Assembly: GCA_012274165.1 (NCBI GenBank)
Contig: JAAPAA010000314.1
Location: forward strand, 1 to 14,797
Direction: 5' to 3'
Source of the DNA: Thiobacillaceae bacterium
GTDB taxonomy: Bacteria > Pseudomonadota > Gammaproteobacteria > Burkholderiales > Thiobacillaceae
Length of the DNA: 14,797 nucleotides
The notes under the pieces are model-generated. The model was not told where the DNA came from. It worked only from the letters and a program-made list of their open reading frames with translations, and ran no database searches. Each line of letters starts with the position of its first letter. Within the stretch, counting starts at the first letter, position 1. The position numbers and the translations under genes are program-made. Shown here in pieces: positions 1-6,761 of the stretch.

Positions 1-361
1 CGCCCGAACCAGGAACAACCACACCGCCGTTCACTTTTGCATTGAAGGGCTGGAAAGCTGCACCGGCGAAGATAAAGCCGGTGGTGAAGTCCAGCGGCGC
101 GCCGCCAGCCATGTTGATCATGCCGCTGTTCACATCACCCGCCCAGAGGCTGGCGCCAGTGTAGGTGCCCAAGCCAATCGCGCCGAAACGGAAAGCGCCC
201 GATTTGCCGTCAGCGCCCAGAACGTCATCACCCAGAGCATTTGTGCCTGCTGAGTTGATGGTGTCAGCAATCTGCACACTGGTCACGGTGGCAGCGTAAG
301 CGCCATTTGCAGCCAGCGCCAGAGCAAGTGCAGCTGCAACTTTTGTCATATTGAAGTTCAT
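1..361 (-). CDS. Secreted protein, 3' end beyond window (possible PEP-CTERM-type extracellular protein)
   Basis: Open reading frame of 120 codons from ATG at 361 that runs off the left edge without a stop. The start is preceded by GAGGAG (369-374), 7 nt upstream. Residues 1-24 form a clear Sec signal peptide: a lysine at position 7, an Ala/Leu-rich hydrophobic core and a likely AYA|A cleavage site. The mature part is Gly/Ala/Asn-rich with short beta-like stretches and no cysteine, typical of an exported extracellular protein. No enzyme motif is visible. The C-terminus, where a PEP-CTERM or similar sorting signal would sit, lies outside the window. Its sigma-54-type promoter is an arrangement seen for PEP-CTERM genes in exosortase-containing bacteria, so membership of that group is an inference. 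The gene and signal peptide are secure; the function is unknown. Confidence 0.8.
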   Translation of the reverse strand, partial: MNFNMTKVAAALALALAANGAYAATVTSVQIADTINSAGTNALGDDVLGADGKSGAFRFGAIGLGTYTGASLWAGDVNSGMINMAGGAPLDFTTGFIFAGAAFQPFNAKVNGGVVVPGSG

Positions 362-476
362 TGTAAATCTCCTCATGTAGATTAGGTATCGATCGATTAA
401 ACAACTACATTTGTTGTTACCCACCCGGGCGGAGAGTTTGACTCCGATTAATTCCCTTCGCGGCGCTTCACAATAA

Positions 477-491
477 GCAATAGCAATGCCA
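477..491 (-). promoter_or_regulatory. Sigma-54 (-24/-12) promoter of the left-edge secreted gene
   Basis: On the minus strand the sequence reads TGGCAT-TGCTA-TTGC followed by T. This matches the RpoN consensus TGGCAC-N5-TTGCW at every position except the last base of the -24 box. The GG and GC dinucleotides have the required 10-base spacing. The predicted start of transcription is near 465, giving a leader of about 104 nt to the ATG at 361. The IHF site and the duplicated motif upstream lie where an enhancer-dependent promoter needs them, which strengthens the call. Confidence 0.75.
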
Positions 492-523
492 GCCTAATTC
501 AACATTTACTTATACTCACTTTT

Positions 524-536
524 AATCAACAAGTTA
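524..536 (+). promoter_or_regulatory. IHF-binding consensus between enhancer and sigma-54 promoter
   Basis: AATCAACAAGTTA matches the IHF consensus WATCAANNNNTTR at all fixed positions. Its centre is about 65 bp upstream of the predicted start of transcription, between the -24 box and the nearer upstream motif, where IHF commonly bends DNA at sigma-54 promoters. It lies in an AT-rich stretch with an inverted repeat (AATCAAC ... GTTGATT, 524-546). Binding itself is inferred. Confidence 0.55.
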
Positions 537-589
537 AAAGTTGATTGAGTGGTATCAGCCCGATTCAGCGGAAATGCGGACCCTGGAAG

Positions 590-606
590 TGTAAAGTTTT
601 CCGACA
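590..606 (-). promoter_or_regulatory. Putative enhancer-binding-protein site, copy 1
   Basis: TGTAAAGTTTTCCGACA on the plus strand (TGTCGGAAAACTTTACA in the direction of the gene). It shares 14 of 17 positions with a second copy at 735-751. Its ends form an imperfect TGT...ACA dyad. The centre is about 133 bp upstream of the predicted sigma-54 start, a usual distance for a bound enhancer protein. Candidate ligands are a PrsR-like (PEP-CTERM associated) or PilR-like activator; neither assignment is proven. Confidence 0.5.
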
Positions 607-734
607 TCCGCCTGGTCAATTCGTTTCTCGAGTGAGTTACCACACCATTTATTTTTATAAGCCGATTTGAGCGACAGGAAGAAAGTATTGCAAAATCAAT
701 ACGCTTTAATACCAGCGCCTCGAAATGGGGCGCA

Positions 735-751
735 TGTAAAATTTATCGACA
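735..751 (-). promoter_or_regulatory. Putative enhancer-binding-protein site, copy 2
   Basis: TGTAAAATTTATCGACA on the plus strand, in the same orientation as the copy at 590-606 and identical at 14 of 17 positions. The centre is about 278 bp upstream of the predicted start of transcription. Two such copies in otherwise non-repetitive intergenic DNA suggest a regulator-binding pair, though binding has not been shown. Confidence 0.4.
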
Positions 752-829
752 AACTTGCTTTGATAAACAATGTCTATTCACTAATAAGTAATATCTGGGA
801 GGAAATGCCTGCCAGATAAGGCACAGCAT

Positions 830-868
830 GCGTCCTGATCACGCCACAACGATGGCCAAGGTTTTACC
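830..868 (-). pseudogene. Decayed duplicate of the 3' end of the exopolysaccharide phosphotransferase gene
   Basis: This 39-base stretch aligns with 1960-1997, the last codons of the intact sugar phosphotransferase gene: 33 of 39 columns are identical, with five substitutions (all transitions) and one inserted base. Read on the minus strand with the extra base skipped it encodes GKTLAIV-WRDQDA, against GKTLAVVWRDQNA in the intact protein. The frame is broken and the rest of the gene is absent, so it is a fossil. It lies just beyond the nucleotidyltransferase pseudogene, so that pseudogene is bracketed by two same-direction copies of this sequence. Confidence 0.65.
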
Positions 869-902
869 GTATCAAACCCGCCCTCCCCGGGGAGCGCTAC
901 GC

Positions 903-1841
903 TTACGGCACAACGAGCCACTCACCGGCTTTAATGTCCGGATAGAACCTGTCCAGCGCTTCCACCCCTTGCCGTACACGGCGCACCCAACCTTTTCCGC
1001 GCGACACCAGGTCGCTCCAGGCTTCATCAATATCCCATTGCCGTTGCTCGCGATAATATGCAAGCAGCGAGGCCGCCTGATGCAAGCCTTTCCTGCTTTT
1101 CGAGGCGAACGCGCCCGCTCGTTCCCCGTAAACGATTAGCTTGTGGAGGGCATAGCGAGCCGGATGGGCCACATTGACCAAGACGACTCCGCCCGTGCTG
1201 ATCAGCGCTGCCTGCTGGGCGTTTTGCAGGGAAAACCCCATGAACTTTAGCGGCTGGAGAGGTATGTTGAGCTGAGGATGGGTATAGGGCGTCTCGCCAC
1301 CCCGGTGCGTCACCGTCAAAAAATCCAGCCTGAATTCAGGAACTTTCGGATGGAGATTGGTCGCCCCAGCCTTACCCGATATTCCTGTGACGGGCAAAAA
1401 CCCCATTTCCAGGGACTCGATGGCGTTATGCGCCTTCACCTCAATGGTTGCCGGTAGCGCGAGCGATACACTCTTCCCCGCATGCGCGAAATCGATGTCC
1501 TGGGTGCGCGAGGAATCGCCCCAGTGCAGCCGCAGCATGTTCCCGTACGCGAGAAACGCATGGGTTCCAATAAGCACTCCGCCTGCGCGGAAGAATCCGT
1601 AATCTGCCAGCCTGCCGATCACCTTCAGGTGGCGGGGCATCACCGTGGCACACCCAAGCGCTACTGCAGCTCTGGCCAGCGGAATCAACAATGCACTGGC
1701 TGCCGGCTAGTTGCGGCGCTCCATCAATCGCCGCACAGCCTCGTTGTCCGGCCCAACAAAGACCTGCATCAGTTTGCCGGATGGCTCGGTGTATTGGTAA
1801 TACCAGTAACGGCTCCCTTTGACGGTTGCGGCCAGCTTCAA
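903..1841 (-). pseudogene. GSU2403-type nucleotidyltransferase-fold protein, interrupted by an in-frame stop
   Basis: A continuous minus-strand frame runs from a TTG at 1841 to TAA at 903-905, broken by one TAG at 1707-1709. Upstream of the TAG, 44 codons include VKGSRYWYYQYTEPSGKL and QVFVGPDNEAVRRLMERR, which I recognise as the N-terminal part of this family. Downstream, 262 codons carry the nucleotidyltransferase-like core: RLADYGFFRAGG, LIGTHAFLAYGNML and the acidic motif TQDIDFAH. Both parts are in the same frame, so this is a nonsense mutation and not a frameshift. The usual N-terminal segment before VKG is also missing; an in-frame TGA at 1848-1850 lies inside the adjoining inverted repeat. 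A shorter protein could start at TTG 1691, but no good ribosome-binding site is seen. Some relatives occur in toxin-like or defence contexts; no partner gene is seen here. Confidence 0.75.
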
Positions 1842-1845
1842 CTGC

Positions 1846-1940
1846 CGTCATACCGGACTTGATCCGGTATCCAGTGCGGCTTGCTGCCAGATGAATGGTC
1901 GTTTCGCGACACTGGATTCCGTGTCAGGCACGGAATGACG
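1846..1940. repeat. 95-bp composite inverted repeat (MITE/REP-like)
   Basis: Two 31-bp arms (1846-1876 and 1910-1940) are inverted copies with conserved ends, CGTCAT at the outside and ATCCAGTG at the inside, and differences in the centre. Each arm is itself a hairpin: ATACCGGA-CTTGA-TCCGGTAT in the left arm and ATTCCGTG-TCAGG-CACGGAAT in the right. The 33-bp spacer (1877-1909) shows nothing recognisable. Hairpins of the form ATTCC...GGAAT bounded by CTGGA and TGACG are common dispersed repeats in proteobacteria. It lies between the end of the sugar phosphotransferase gene and the broken start of the nucleotidyltransferase remnant, and may have truncated the latter. Confidence 0.7.
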
Positions 1941-1952
1941 ACGGGGCGTCCT

Positions 1953-3335
1953 TCAATACGCGTTCTGATCGCGCCAAACGACGGCCAGGGTTTTGCCAAT
2001 GATCATGAGGTCAAAGCCTAGTGACCAGTTGCGCATGTAATCAATGTCGTACTGGACGCGGGCGCGCATTTTGTCGAGGGTTTCGGTTTCGCCGCGCAGG
2101 CCGTTGACTTGCGCCCAGCCGGTGATGCCGGGTTTGACCTTGTGGCGCAGCATGTAGCCCTTGATGAGCTTGCGGTATTGCTCGTTGTGGGAGACGGCGT
2201 GCGGACGCGGGCCGACGACGCTCATGCGGCCTTGCAGCACGTTGATGAACTGCGGCAGCTCGTCGAGCGAGGTGCGGCGCATGAAGCTGCCAAAACGGGT
2301 GATGCGCGGGTCTTCGCGGCCGGCCTGCTGGATGACGCCGTCTTCTGCGTGGGCGCGCATGGAGCGGAACTTGTATATAAGAATGTCATGGCCGTCGAGG
2401 CCGTAGCGGCGCTGTTTGAAGATGATGGGACCAGGCGAAGACAGTTTGACGCCCACCGCAAGAATAATCAGCAGCGGCCAGATCATCAACAGGATGAGGC
2501 TGGCGATAACCAGATCGCTGAGGCGCTTGCCTATGCCGCTGACGCCGAGGGTGGGGGTTTCGGTCAGGGCGACGACGGGCATGCCATGGATATGGTCGAC
2601 CCGCGCCTGGATGAGGTCGGACACGAAAATATCCGGGACGAAATAGACCGAGGTGGTGGTGTCGCGCAGCGCGTCGAGCAGGCCCAGGGTGCGCGGCTGT
2701 GCGGCCATGGGCAGGGTGATGTAGACGAGGTCGATGCCGTTGCGGTTAACGTAATCTGGAATCTCGGTCAGCTTGCCCAGCAGTTTTTTGGGGTCGACCA
2801 GTTCGGTGCGATCAAGGGTGCGATCGTCAAAAAAACCAATGACATCCACACCGAGCGCACTGTCATCGACAAAACGACCGCGCAACTCGGTGCCCAGACT
2901 CCCCGCCCCCACGATGATGGCGCGACGACGGCCGCCTTCGAGCAGCAGCAGGCGCGGCAGCAGCTTGCGGGTGATGCGGTGTGCGACATACATGGCAATG
3001 GGCGTGACCAGCATCCACGCCATCACCAGATTGGGGGGGAAGAAATCGAGATAACCGGTGGAATACCCAAACAGCAGAATCAGCCCGGATAGAAAAAACC
3101 AGGGCATGACGGATTCATTCCAGAAGGCACGCATACTGACTTCAGGCCATTTCCCCGGGAAAGTCAGGGTAAATACGATGAGCGCCAGAATCGGATACGG
3201 GCCTTTGAAGGTCTCGTCGAAATACAGCGCGCAAGCAATCAGCACCAGCACGGCCACAAACGGATCGAGCAGAATTTTGGTCAGGGATACGACAGAAAGT
3301 TGCTGCCGAAACAGCCACTGATTGTGGTTTGTCAT
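1953..3335 (-). CDS. Undecaprenyl-phosphate glucose phosphotransferase (WcaJ/EpsB-type, exopolysaccharide initiation)
   Basis: A 460-residue polyprenyl sugar-1-phosphate transferase. It moves a hexose-1-phosphate, probably glucose, from a UDP-sugar to undecaprenyl phosphate at the inner membrane, the first step in building exopolysaccharide repeat units. Layout: four N-terminal membrane segments (about 20-120), a Rossmann-like nucleotide-binding region with IIVGAGSLG (about 140-235), another membrane segment (about 274-296) and the bacterial sugar transferase domain to the C-terminus. Family signatures are FKQRRYGLDG, YKFRSM, the Asp-Glu pair in RTSLDELPQ (about 358-359), SVVGPRPHA and KPGITGWAQVNGLRGET. 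Length and the terminal DQNAY are typical. The start is uncertain: ATG 3335 fits the usual N-terminus, GTG 3347 would add four residues, and neither has a clear Shine-Dalgarno. No other polysaccharide gene lies in the window, but PEP-CTERM proteins here fit an exopolysaccharide/exosortase lifestyle. Confidence 0.9.
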   Translation of the reverse strand: MTNHNQWLFRQQLSVVSLTKILLDPFVAVLVLIACALYFDETFKGPYPILALIVFTLTFPGKWPEVSMRAFWNESVMPWFFLSGLILLFGYSTGYLDFFPPNLVMAWMLVTPIAMYVAHRITRKLLPRLLLLEGGRRRAIIVGAGSLGTELRGRFVDDSALGVDVIGFFDDRTLDRTELVDPKKLLGKLTEIPDYVNRNGIDLVYITLPMAAQPRTLGLLDALRDTTTSVYFVPDIFVSDLIQARVDHIHGMPVVALTETPTLGVSGIGKRLSDLVIASLILLMIWPLLIILAVGVKLSSPGPIIFKQRRYGLDGHDILIYKFRSMRAHAEDGVIQQAGREDPRITRFGSFMRRTSLDELPQFINVLQGRMSVVGPRPHAVSHNEQYRKLIKGYMLRHKVKPGITGWAQVNGLRGETETLDKMRARVQYDIDYMRNWSLGFDLMIIGKTLAVVWRDQNAY

Positions 3336-3435
3336 GACGCGATGCACATCGTAAAAAAGCTGTCCTCGGCGGCCCTTAAACAGGCACTTTGTTTATTTGT
3401 CTCCAGCCCTAGCCTAATGGCAGTGGGCTGGCTGC

Positions 3436-3462
3436 ATTATCCCGCAAAAATCCCCGATTCAA
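3436..3462 (-). promoter_or_regulatory. Weak sigma-70-like promoter candidate for the sugar phosphotransferase
   Basis: On the minus strand TTGAAT (3462-3457) and GATAAT (3441-3436) are separated by 15 bases, shorter than the ideal 17. Transcription would start about 80 nt before the start codon. The spacing and single-copy evidence make this tentative. Confidence 0.3.
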
Positions 3463-3590
3463 GCTACCGGACGTTTAAATGAGCTGCCGACCGGCGAATG
3501 CTTTACCCGAAAGCCGCATTTAACAACCCTGTGGCATGCCAGCCCTGTTTAACGCCATGCTATGCTGAACGCCATTTTTGGGAGCATGGC

Positions 3591-3815
3591 GTGATCAAGA
3601 TTCTGCTGCTGATTGCGATTGGTTTTGTGGTGTGGTCGTTATTCCGTACTTACCTGCGTTCGCTCAATACGCCACCCGCGTCGACACGTGATTCGATTGT
3701 CGAAGACATGGTGAAATGCGCGCATTGCGGGGTGAATCTGCCGCGCAGCGAGGCAATCTATAGCGGGGGCGAGCTATATTGCACGCCCGAGCACCAGAAA
3801 CTCGGCAAGCGATGA
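3591..3815 (+). CDS. PP0621-family small membrane-anchored zinc-ribbon protein
   Basis: A 74-residue protein starting at GTG 3591, chosen because GGGAG (3580-3584) lies 6 nt upstream and because the N-terminus then begins directly with a membrane segment (ILLLIAIGFVVWSLF, about 3-18). After a basic linker comes a compact metal-binding pattern C-x2-C-x17-C-x3-H (CAHC ... YCTPEH), consistent with one zinc site on the cytoplasmic side. Its stop overlaps the pilS start by 4 bp (ATGA), so the two are translationally coupled. Proteins of this type are commonly found beside pilS-pilR in beta- and gammaproteobacteria. The role is unknown; a part in pilus signalling is inferred from position only. A longer frame from 3498 lacks a ribosome-binding site. 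Confidence 0.8.
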   Translation: MIKILLLIAIGFVVWSLFRTYLRSLNTPPASTRDSIVEDMVKCAHCGVNLPRSEAIYSGGELYCTPEHQKLGKR

Positions 3816-5392
3816 ACGCTGCGGCGCAACCCCTGCAGCGCTTTGCCACGCAGGGCTATTTCGCGTCGCACTGGCGCAGTCTCGACTATTTCAACCTGTA
3901 TCGCCTGTCCCTGGCGATGGCGCTGGTGTTCACCGGCTTGCTGTTCGGGGCGTCGGACATGTTTTACGAGGGGGCGGGCGAACGCTTCCAGGCGTATGCC
4001 TACGCTTATCTGATCGCTGCAGCCCTGTTTGTGCTGGGCATCCGCGCGCGCTGGCCAGGATTTCAGGTCCAACTCACCGCCCACATCGTCGCCGACATTA
4101 TTTTTACCATGTTACTGATGGGCACCAGCGCGCGCCTGGCGGAAGGCATGGGCCTGTTGCTGGTGGTGTCCATCGCGTCCGGCGGGCTGGTTGGCAGTGG
4201 CCGGCTCACCCTGCTTTATGCGTCCATCGCGTCGATTGCCCTGCTGCTGCAACATGGCTTCAGTATTCTGGGCGACAGCCCAAGCAAAGGCTCGTATTTT
4301 CAGGTCGGCCTTTTGTGCATAGGCTATTTCGCCATTGGCTGGCTGGCACACACGCTGACGCAACGCGCGCTGCGCTCGGAAACGCTGGCGCAACAACAAG
4401 CCGAAGAACTGGCGCTGCTGAATCGCATCAACGCACTGGCGATCGAGAATTCGCCCGATGGGCTGCTAGCAGTCAGTGGCGACGGCGTGGTGCGCCATGC
4501 CAGCCCGCGTGCGCTGGCGCTGCTCGGGATGAGCACGCCGGTGGTGCCCGGCGTCACCCGGCTGGAAACCTGCTCGCCCGAACTGGCACAACTGGCGCAG
4601 CAACTCTCCCCCAACGCGACGCCCACGCTGAATACGCCGAACGGGCCCTTGCGGGTGCGCTGCATGCCGCTGGCCACGGCGGACGGCAGCCGGGTGCTGG
4701 TGCTGGAAGATCAAAGCCAGGCGGAACAAGCGGCACAACGCCTCAAGCTGGCCGCGCTGGGGCGGCTCACCGCCAACATCGCGCACGAAATCCGCAACCC
4801 GCTTTCCGCCATCAGCCATGCCGCACAACTGCTGGGAGAGGAGGCGCACGACGCCACCCAAACCAAGTGGGCCGGGCTTATCGAAAACAACGCGCGGCGG
4901 CTCGACCGCCTGGTGGAAGAGGTGCTGACGCTCAACCGGCGCGACCGGCTGAATCCGACGGGCATCAATAACGCGACACTCGCCCCGCTGATCGCCGAAT
5001 TACGCCAGACCGAAGACATCCCGGCAGATGCCGTCAGCGTGAGCCTGCCCGACCGCCTGCACTTTCAGTTCGATCCCGACCATCTGCGCCAGATCCTGTG
5101 GAATCTGCTGCGCAACGCCTGGCATGCTTGCAGCAAAAACGCAGGCAGCATCCAGATCCGCATGCATAAACAGGGCGACCAGGTGCAACTTGAAATCCAG
5201 GACGACGGCGCAGGCGTGCCGCCCGAACATCAGGGCAAACTGTTCGAGCCATTTTTCACCACCGATGCACAGGGCACCGGGCTCGGCCTGTTTCTCGCCC
5301 GCGAATTGGCCGAAGCCAACTATGCCGTGCTGGCCTATGTGCCGAGCACGGGGGGCGCGCGTTTTCGCCTCAGCCTGTACGGGAGCGACTAA
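3812..5392 (+). CDS. pilS: Type IV pilus sensor histidine kinase PilS
   Basis: A 526-residue inner-membrane histidine kinase, partner of PilR. Start ATG 3812 overlaps the previous stop; a longer frame from 3779 would lie within the preceding gene. The N-terminal part has about six membrane segments (about 25-190), the hallmark of PilS. A coiled linker and a PAS-like region follow (about 200-310). The dimerisation/phosphoacceptor domain has ANIAHEIRNPLSAI with His325 as phosphorylation site. The ATPase domain has the N box LLRNAWHA (Asn435), the G1 box DDGAG (464-468) and the G2 box GTGLGL. All catalytic elements are intact. In Pseudomonas the homologue senses pilin levels in the membrane and controls pilA through PilR and sigma-54; the same role is likely here. 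A kinase of the PEP-CTERM system (PrsK) is less likely because of the PilS-type membrane region and gene order. Confidence 0.92.
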   Translation: MNAAAQPLQRFATQGYFASHWRSLDYFNLYRLSLAMALVFTGLLFGASDMFYEGAGERFQAYAYAYLIAAALFVLGIRARWPGFQVQLTAHIVADIIFTMLLMGTSARLAEGMGLLLVVSIASGGLVGSGRLTLLYASIASIALLLQHGFSILGDSPSKGSYFQVGLLCIGYFAIGWLAHTLTQRALRSETLAQQQAEELALLNRINALAIENSPDGLLAVSGDGVVRHASPRALALLGMSTPVVPGVTRLETCSPELAQLAQQLSPNATPTLNTPNGPLRVRCMPLATADGSRVLVLEDQSQAEQAAQRLKLAALGRLTANIAHEIRNPLSAISHAAQLLGEEAHDATQTKWAGLIENNARRLDRLVEEVLTLNRRDRLNPTGINNATLAPLIAELRQTEDIPADAVSVSLPDRLHFQFDPDHLRQILWNLLRNAWHACSKNAGSIQIRMHKQGDQVQLEIQDDGAGVPPEHQGKLFEPFFTTDAQGTGLGLFLARELAEANYAVLAYVPSTGGARFRLSLYGSD

Positions 5393-6708
5393 TGGCATAC
5401 AACCCACGCATCCTGCTGGTGGACGACGAACCCGACCTGCTCGACCTGATGGAGCTCACGCTCGTCAAAATGGGGCTGGAAACCGACCGCGCGGCCAGCG
5501 TAGCCGAAGCGCGCGCGCAACTGGCGCGCAGCCATTACGACCTTTGCCTCACCGATATGCGACTGGGCGACGGCGAAGGGCTGGAAGTCATCGCCCTTGC
5601 CAGCGCGTTGCCGGTGCCGGTGCCGGTGGCGGTCATTACCGCGTTTGGCAACGCCGGCAATGCCGTTGCGGCACTCAAAGCGGGTGCCTTTGATTACCTG
5701 TCCAAACCGGTGGCGCTCGACCAGCTTCGCGCCTTGATCAAGTCCGCACTCAAAATCCCCGGCGTAACGCAGGGCGATGATCCTGCACGCGAGCTGATCG
5801 GCCAGTCCGCTGCCATGCAGGACATCCGCGCACGCATCGCCAAACTGGCACGCACCCAGGCGCCCGTTCACATCTCGGGCGAATCCGGCAGCGGCAAGGA
5901 ACTCGCGGCGCGGCTGATACACCGGCTCGGCAGCCGCGTCGATCAGCCTTTCGTCGCGGTCAACTGTGGCGCCATTCCCGAAACGCTGATGGAAAGCGAA
6001 TTCTTCGGCTACCGCAAAGGCGCGTTCACCGGGGCCGAAGCCGACCGCAACGGGTTCTTCCAGGCGGCGGACGGCGGCACGCTGTTTCTCGACGAAGTGG
6101 CCGACCTGCCGCTGTCAATGCAGGTAAAACTGCTGCGCGTGTTGCAGGAAAAGAAAGTGCGCAAGGTCGGCGCCACCGCCGAAGAGGCCATCGACGTGCG
6201 CATCGTCAGCGCCACCCACCAGAACCTGGCTGCACTGGTGGAAGCCGGGCGCTTTCGCCAGGACCTGTACTACCGCCTCAACGTCATCGATCTGCTGATG
6301 CCCAGCCTGCGCGAACGCGTCGAAGACATCCCCGAAATGGCGCGCTTTCTGCTCAACAAACTGGGCGGCACCGACGTCAAGCTGGACCGCGACGCCGAAA
6401 AAGCACTGGGTGCATATGCCTTCCCGGGCAACGTACGTGAACTGGAAAACACCCTGGAACGTGCACTGGCATTGTGCGACAACCAGCACATCCACGCGTC
6501 CGACCTCAACCTGGCGCCCACCCTGCCCGCTTCCCAGGCCACGCCCGGCAGCAAATACCCGTTGCAGGATTACCTCGACCAGATGGAGCGCGCCGCAATT
6601 CTCGAAGCGCTGGAGCAAACGCGCTTCAATAAAACCGCCGCTGCCCGGGTGCTCGGCGTCACCTTCCGCAGCCTGCGCTACCGGCTGGAACGGTTGGGGA
6701 TCGAATAG
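5392..6708 (+). CDS. pilR: Sigma-54-dependent response regulator PilR
   Basis: A 438-residue NtrC-type activator. The start ATG at 5392 overlaps the pilS stop (TAATG) by one base, so the pair is co-translated. Receiver domain 1-120 has Asp11, Asp12, phosphoacceptor Asp55 (LTDMR), Thr83 and Lys105. The AAA+ domain has Walker A GESGSGKE (163-170), the sigma-54-contacting loop GAFTGA (210-215), Walker B LFLDE (Asp234-Glu235) and the FPGNVRELEN signature. The C-terminus is a Fis-type helix-turn-helix (about 397-438) ending RSLRYRLERLGIE. All catalytic motifs are present. Phosphorylated by PilS, it should activate sigma-54 promoters of pilin genes. No pilin gene is in this window. The nearest sigma-54 promoter is the one at 477-491, but regulation of that promoter by PilR is only a possibility. 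Confidence 0.93.
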   Translation: MAYNPRILLVDDEPDLLDLMELTLVKMGLETDRAASVAEARAQLARSHYDLCLTDMRLGDGEGLEVIALASALPVPVPVAVITAFGNAGNAVAALKAGAFDYLSKPVALDQLRALIKSALKIPGVTQGDDPARELIGQSAAMQDIRARIAKLARTQAPVHISGESGSGKELAARLIHRLGSRVDQPFVAVNCGAIPETLMESEFFGYRKGAFTGAEADRNGFFQAADGGTLFLDEVADLPLSMQVKLLRVLQEKKVRKVGATAEEAIDVRIVSATHQNLAALVEAGRFRQDLYYRLNVIDLLMPSLRERVEDIPEMARFLLNKLGGTDVKLDRDAEKALGAYAFPGNVRELENTLERALALCDNQHIHASDLNLAPTLPASQATPGSKYPLQDYLDQMERAAILEALEQTRFNKTAAARVLGVTFRSLRYRLERLGIE

Positions 6709-6727
6709 GCTGCTGATGGAAATGAAA

Positions 6728-6754
6728 AACCCGCATCCAAAAAAGATGCGGGTT
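6728..6754 (-). terminator. Rho-independent terminator of tRNA-Thr
   Basis: A perfect 10-bp stem (AACCCGCATC / GATGCGGGTT) with a 7-base loop. Read on the minus strand it ends in GGGTTTTTC, a proper U tract, 8 nt after the tRNA. On the plus strand the tail is poor, so it mainly ends the tRNA transcript and only possibly pilR. Confidence 0.85.
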
Positions 6755-6761
6755 GCGTATG

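Larger units (their letters stand above)
362..902. other. Long upstream/intergenic region of the left-edge secreted gene
   Basis: About 540 bases without a credible gene. The part nearest the secreted gene holds a sigma-54-type promoter (477-491), an IHF-consensus site (524-536) and two copies of a 17-bp motif (590-606 and 735-751). The far end (830-868) is a decayed copy of the 3' end of the exopolysaccharide phosphotransferase gene. The stretch 610-730 is AT-rich and I recognise nothing in it. The short plus-strand reading frame starting at 828 overlaps the decayed copy and the nucleotidyltransferase remnant antisense, and is not supported as a gene. Confidence 0.6.

Noticed and set aside
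390..460. GAATTAATC(G/C)G shared between the leaders of the two secreted-protein genes (around 445 and 13922)
   Set aside because: Only about ten AT-rich bases at different distances from the starts; chance is a sufficient explanation.
2109..3092. Long plus-strand open frame (327 codons) opposite the sugar phosphotransferase gene
   Set aside because: It lies wholly antisense to a gene with clear family motifs, its translation is low-complexity His/Gln/Asp/Gly-rich, and it lacks a ribosome-binding site.
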